Of a stretch of DNA of 64,000 nucleotides, positions 61,260 through 64,000 are shown in pieces. Source of the stretch: Bacteroidales bacterium (GTDB lineage Bacteria > Bacteroidota > Bacteroidia > Bacteroidales > F082); NCBI GenBank assembly GCA_021647205.1, contig JAKIVD010000001.1, forward strand, positions 124,001-188,000, given 5' to 3'. Every line of letters begins with the position of its first letter. Position 1 is the first letter of the stretch. The position numbers were made by a program, and so were the translations under genes. The notes beneath the pieces were generated by a model. That model saw nothing but the letters and a program-made list of their open reading frames with translations. It was not told the DNA's origin and made no database searches.

Positions 61260-63623
61260 ATGAACGAAAGAATAGAAAAACTCAGAAACCAAAGCCAGCA
61301 GGCCACACCACGCCTTTCGGCAGAGCGCGCCTTACTGGTTACCGAATTTTACAAAAGTAATCTGGCACAGCAAGTGTCAATACCTGTGAAACGTGCCCTT
61401 GCTTTTCAGCATATCTTAACCAACAAGCGCATTTGCATCAATGAGGGTGAGCTAATTGTTGGCGAACGCGGACCGGCACCCAAGGCCGTGCCCACTTATC
61501 CTGAAATCAACCTCCATTCCCTTGAAGATCTGGAGATTCTGGACAGTCGTCCCAAGGTCTGGTTTAAATCGGATGAAGCGGTCAGAAAAGCTTATCGGGA
61601 AATTGTCATTCCCTTTTGGACGGGCAAAACCAACCGCGAAAAGATTTTTGTCAATCTCGATCAGAATTGGCTGGATGCATACGAAGCCGGGGTGTTTACC
61701 GAATTCCAGGAGCAGCGTGCCCCCGGTCATACCGTACTTGGGAAGAAGTTATTTGAAAAAGGCTTTTTGGATTTGAAAAAGGAGATTCAACAATCGCTCA
61801 ACAAGCTGGATTTCTTTGATGACGCATCTGCATTGGACAAACGTGAAGAACTCAAAGCCATGGAAATTGCTGCCGATGCCATCATCCTTTTTGCCCAACG
61901 GCACGCTGACAAACTGGAAGAATTGGCACAAACTGAATCCGATGAAAACCGGAAAATTGAGCTGATGGAAATGGCTGTCATCTGTCGGCGGATTCCTGCT
62001 CATGCTCCCCAAACTTTCCACGAAGCCCTGCAACATTACTGGTTTATCCATCTTGGGGTGGTTACCGAAGTCAATCCCTGGGACAGTTTCAATCCGGGCC
62101 GGCTCGACCAGCATTTGTATCCTTTTTACAAAAGAGAATTGGAAGCCGGTACTTTGACAGAGGAAAGTGCCAAGGAATTGTTGCAGTCGTTTTGGATCAA
62201 ATTCAACAACCACCCGGCCCCGCCGAAAATCGGGGTGACGGCAAAGGAGAGCAGTACTTACACAGATTTCTCACTGATTAATCTGGGCGGCGTAAAAGAA
62301 GACGGTTCGGATGCGGTGAACGAACTTACTTTTGTGCTGCTGGATGTCATTGAAGAAATGCGTTTGCTTCAACCCAGTTCGATGATACAGGTGAGCAAAA
62401 AGAACCCCGACCGCTTCATCAAACGCACGGCCCGCATCATCAAAACCGGATTTGGGCAGCCCTCGGTTTTTAATACCGATGCCATCATTCAGGAATTGCT
62501 GTTCCAGGGAAAAAGCCTGGTAGATGCCCGCAACGGGGGTGCCAGTGGCTGTGTCGAGACCGGGGCTTTTGGCACGGAAAGTTACATCCTGACAGGTTAT
62601 TTCAACCTGGTGAAGATTGCCGAACTGACACTGAACAATGGTGTCGACCCCCTTTCCGGAAAACAAATCGGATTACAAACCGGGAAACCGGAAAGTTTTC
62701 AATCTTTTGAAGAATTGCTGGTCGCCTTCAAAAAACAACTCACCTATTTTGCCGGCATCAAAATAAAAGGCAGCAACATCATCGACCGGATTTGGGCCGG
62801 GAACATTCCGGTTCCATTTCTCTCACTGCTTATCGACGATTGCATCGCCACGGCCAAAGATTACAATGATGGTGGTGCGCGCTACAATACCAGTTACATT
62901 CAGGGTGTGGGACTGGGCAGCCTGACCGACATCCTCACTTCCATCAAATACAATGTTTTCGACAAGAAGAAGACAAAAATGAAGGAACTGCTCGAAGCCG
63001 TTCGTAAGAATTTTGAAGGGAAGGACGAAATGCGCAACAATTTATTGAACCAAACCCCCAAATACGGCAACGATGATGATTATGCCGATGAACAGGCCAC
63101 CCGCATTTTCGATATTTTTTACGATGCCGTCAATGGCAGGCCCAACACCAAAGGCGGGCATTTCCGAATTAATCTGTTGCCCACTACTTCGCACATTTAC
63201 TTTGGAAGCATGACCGGTGCAACACCCGATGGCCGCCTGGCGCACAAACCCCTGTCGGAAGGCATTTCACCCTTTCAGGGCGCCGACCGCAAAGGGCCTT
63301 CGGCAGTCATTAAATCAGCGGCCAGGATTGACCATTTGCGTACCGGTGGCACCTTGCTGAACCAAAAATTCAGCCCCGAAATCCTCGAAGACGAAAAAGG
63401 GCTGGATTCCCTGGTACATCTCATCAGGGCTTATTTCAGGATGGATGGCCACCACATCCAGTTCAATGTGGTTACGGCCAAAACCCTTCGCCATGCCAAA
63501 AAGCATCCCGAAGAACACAAAGACCTGATTGTGCGCGTGGCCGGTTACAGCGATTATTTCAACGACCTCGGTGACGAATTGCAGGACGAAATTATCCGCA
63601 GGACAGAGAATACGGCTTTTTAG
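61260..63623 (+). CDS. hypD: Trans-4-hydroxy-L-proline dehydratase (glycyl-radical enzyme)
   Basis: 787 residues. The catalytic loop GASGCVETGAFG holds Cys431 and Glu433; His157 (APGHT) and Asp275 (NPWDSF) match, with a constant offset of 3, the Clostridioides difficile enzyme's His160, Asp278, Cys434, Glu436 as I recall them. The glycyl-radical loop RVAGYSDYF puts Gly762 at its Gly765. It removes water from hydroxyproline to give pyrroline-5-carboxylate (EC 4.2.1.172), feeding proline synthesis or fermentation. No pyrroline-5-carboxylate reductase gene lies in the window. (Not the hydrogenase factor of the same name.). Confidence 0.9.
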   Translation: MNERIEKLRNQSQQATPRLSAERALLVTEFYKSNLAQQVSIPVKRALAFQHILTNKRICINEGELIVGERGPAPKAVPTYPEINLHSLEDLEILDSRPKVWFKSDEAVRKAYREIVIPFWTGKTNREKIFVNLDQNWLDAYEAGVFTEFQEQRAPGHTVLGKKLFEKGFLDLKKEIQQSLNKLDFFDDASALDKREELKAMEIAADAIILFAQRHADKLEELAQTESDENRKIELMEMAVICRRIPAHAPQTFHEALQHYWFIHLGVVTEVNPWDSFNPGRLDQHLYPFYKRELEAGTLTEESAKELLQSFWIKFNNHPAPPKIGVTAKESSTYTDFSLINLGGVKEDGSDAVNELTFVLLDVIEEMRLLQPSSMIQVSKKNPDRFIKRTARIIKTGFGQPSVFNTDAIIQELLFQGKSLVDARNGGASGCVETGAFGTESYILTGYFNLVKIAELTLNNGVDPLSGKQIGLQTGKPESFQSFEELLVAFKKQLTYFAGIKIKGSNIIDRIWAGNIPVPFLSLLIDDCIATAKDYNDGGARYNTSYIQGVGLGSLTDILTSIKYNVFDKKKTKMKELLEAVRKNFEGKDEMRNNLLNQTPKYGNDDDYADEQATRIFDIFYDAVNGRPNTKGGHFRINLLPTTSHIYFGSMTGATPDGRLAHKPLSEGISPFQGADRKGPSAVIKSAARIDHLRTGGTLLNQKFSPEILEDEKGLDSLVHLIRAYFRMDGHHIQFNVVTAKTLRHAKKHPEEHKDLIVRVAGYSDYFNDLGDELQDEIIRRTENTAF

Positions 63624-63645
63624 AAACCTCAGGCTGTTATTTCGT

Positions 63646-63680
63646 TAAGACCCGCCGGGTCTTTTTTAATCCGGCGGGTC
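63646..63680 (+). terminator. Terminator of the dehydratase gene
   Basis: AGACCC GCC GGGTCT followed by six Ts; a longer GACCCGCCGG / CCGGCGGGTC pairing covers the same place and could act from both sides. Confidence 0.85.
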
Positions 63681-63697
63681 TGGCCTGTGCATAACAT

Positions 63698-63727
63698 TAC
63701 GTAAAAAACGTAACGTAAAATGCGTAA
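63698..63727. promoter_or_regulatory. Possible operator of repeated TTACGT/ACGTAA motifs
   Basis: TTACGTAAAAAACGTAACGTAAAATGCGTAA holds four ACGTAA-like half-sites in both orientations, 86 bases before the permease ATG. Its regulator is unknown. Confidence 0.35.
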
Positions 63728-63812
63728 TCCTTTTTAGCAAAAATGCTTTACTTTTATTCTCATTAACAAATTCGTGTTTTCATGCACTTCTGAAAAATGA
63801 AAAAGCCCTGCT

Positions 63813-64000
63813 ATGCTTGAAAAATTCTTTCAACTCAAAGCCAACAACACCCGTATTCAAACCGAAGTATTGGCCGGTATTACCACTTTCATTGCCGGGA
63901 TGTACATCATTATTGTCAACCCGGCCATTCTGGTTGATGCCGGCATTCCATACAGTGCCAGCCTGACGGCGACAGTTGTTTTGAGTGCGCTGACGACCAT
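63813..64000 (+). CDS. NCS2-family purine permease (AzgA-like), 5' part
   Basis: 62 complete codons before the right edge: MLEKFFQLKANNTRIQTEVLAGITTFIAGMYIIIVNPAIL, the typical start of AzgA/GhxP-type hypoxanthine/guanine transporters, with the first membrane helix at about 21-40. Truncated only by the window. Confidence 0.85.
   Translation, partial: MLEKFFQLKANNTRIQTEVLAGITTFIAGMYIIIVNPAILVDAGIPYSASLTATVVLSALTT

Overview
The window looks like a chromosomal segment of a Bacteroidota (Bacteroidetes) bacterium, probably an anaerobic or facultative member near the Marinilabiliales/Prolixibacteraceae part of Bacteroidales. The evidence is a SusC/SusD pair, several proteins with type IX secretion (T9SS) C-terminal sorting domains, HmuY-type haem-binding proteins, a mitochondrial-type citrate synthase, an indolepyruvate:ferredoxin oxidoreductase, a glycyl-radical enzyme with its activase, and many copies of the Bacteroidota -7 promoter box TAnnTTTG just upstream of start codons. 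The genus assignment is inference; no rRNA gene is present. All family calls come from motifs and remembered relatives, not from a search.

Layout. 1-0.5 kb: the 5' part of a REP-associated tyrosine transposase (RAYT) running off the left edge, with four alternating palindromes upstream of it. 0.5-5.2 kb: a cysteate synthase-like PLP enzyme (sulfonolipid precursor) and a three-subunit proton-translocating NAD(P) transhydrogenase. 5.3-15.2 kb: housekeeping and stress genes (SlyD, Omp85 protein, CBS protein, RsgA, DprA, a glycosyltransferase, an iron-centre repair protein coupled to a LuxR-type regulator, flavodoxin). 15.3-19.9 kb: a haem-uptake operon in which a TonB receptor is flanked by two different HmuY-like proteins, one T9SS-sorted and one lipoprotein. 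20-26.9 kb: Lgt, HisS and two different MIO-type ammonia-lyases. 27.2-32 kb: an orphan SusC/SusD pair. 32.4-40.7 kb: M23 peptidase, IorAB, ACP phosphodiesterase-like protein, YjbQ, citrate synthase and PspC/LiaF-like envelope-stress proteins. 40.8-45.2 kb: two tandem T9SS-exported paralogues. 45.7-55.2 kb: LptF/G permease, two GT4 glycosyltransferases, nitroreductase, PolA and PhoH. 55.2-60.3 kb: the most accessory region, with a MITE-like element, a decayed ABC transporter, an operon of a fulvocin C-like cysteine-rich bacteriocin precursor plus a membrane TlpA-like redoxin, two copies of a small element encoding a peptide ending in LFECW, and a frameshifted T9SS pseudogene. 60.3-64 kb: a trans-4-hydroxy-L-proline dehydratase with its radical SAM activase, then a purine permease running off the right edge.

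The most novel-looking parts are the fulvocin C-like/TlpA operon next to ABC-transporter remains, the LFECW micropeptide element, the RAYT/REP locus at the left edge, and the dispersed palindrome and 16-bp tandem-repeat families between genes.
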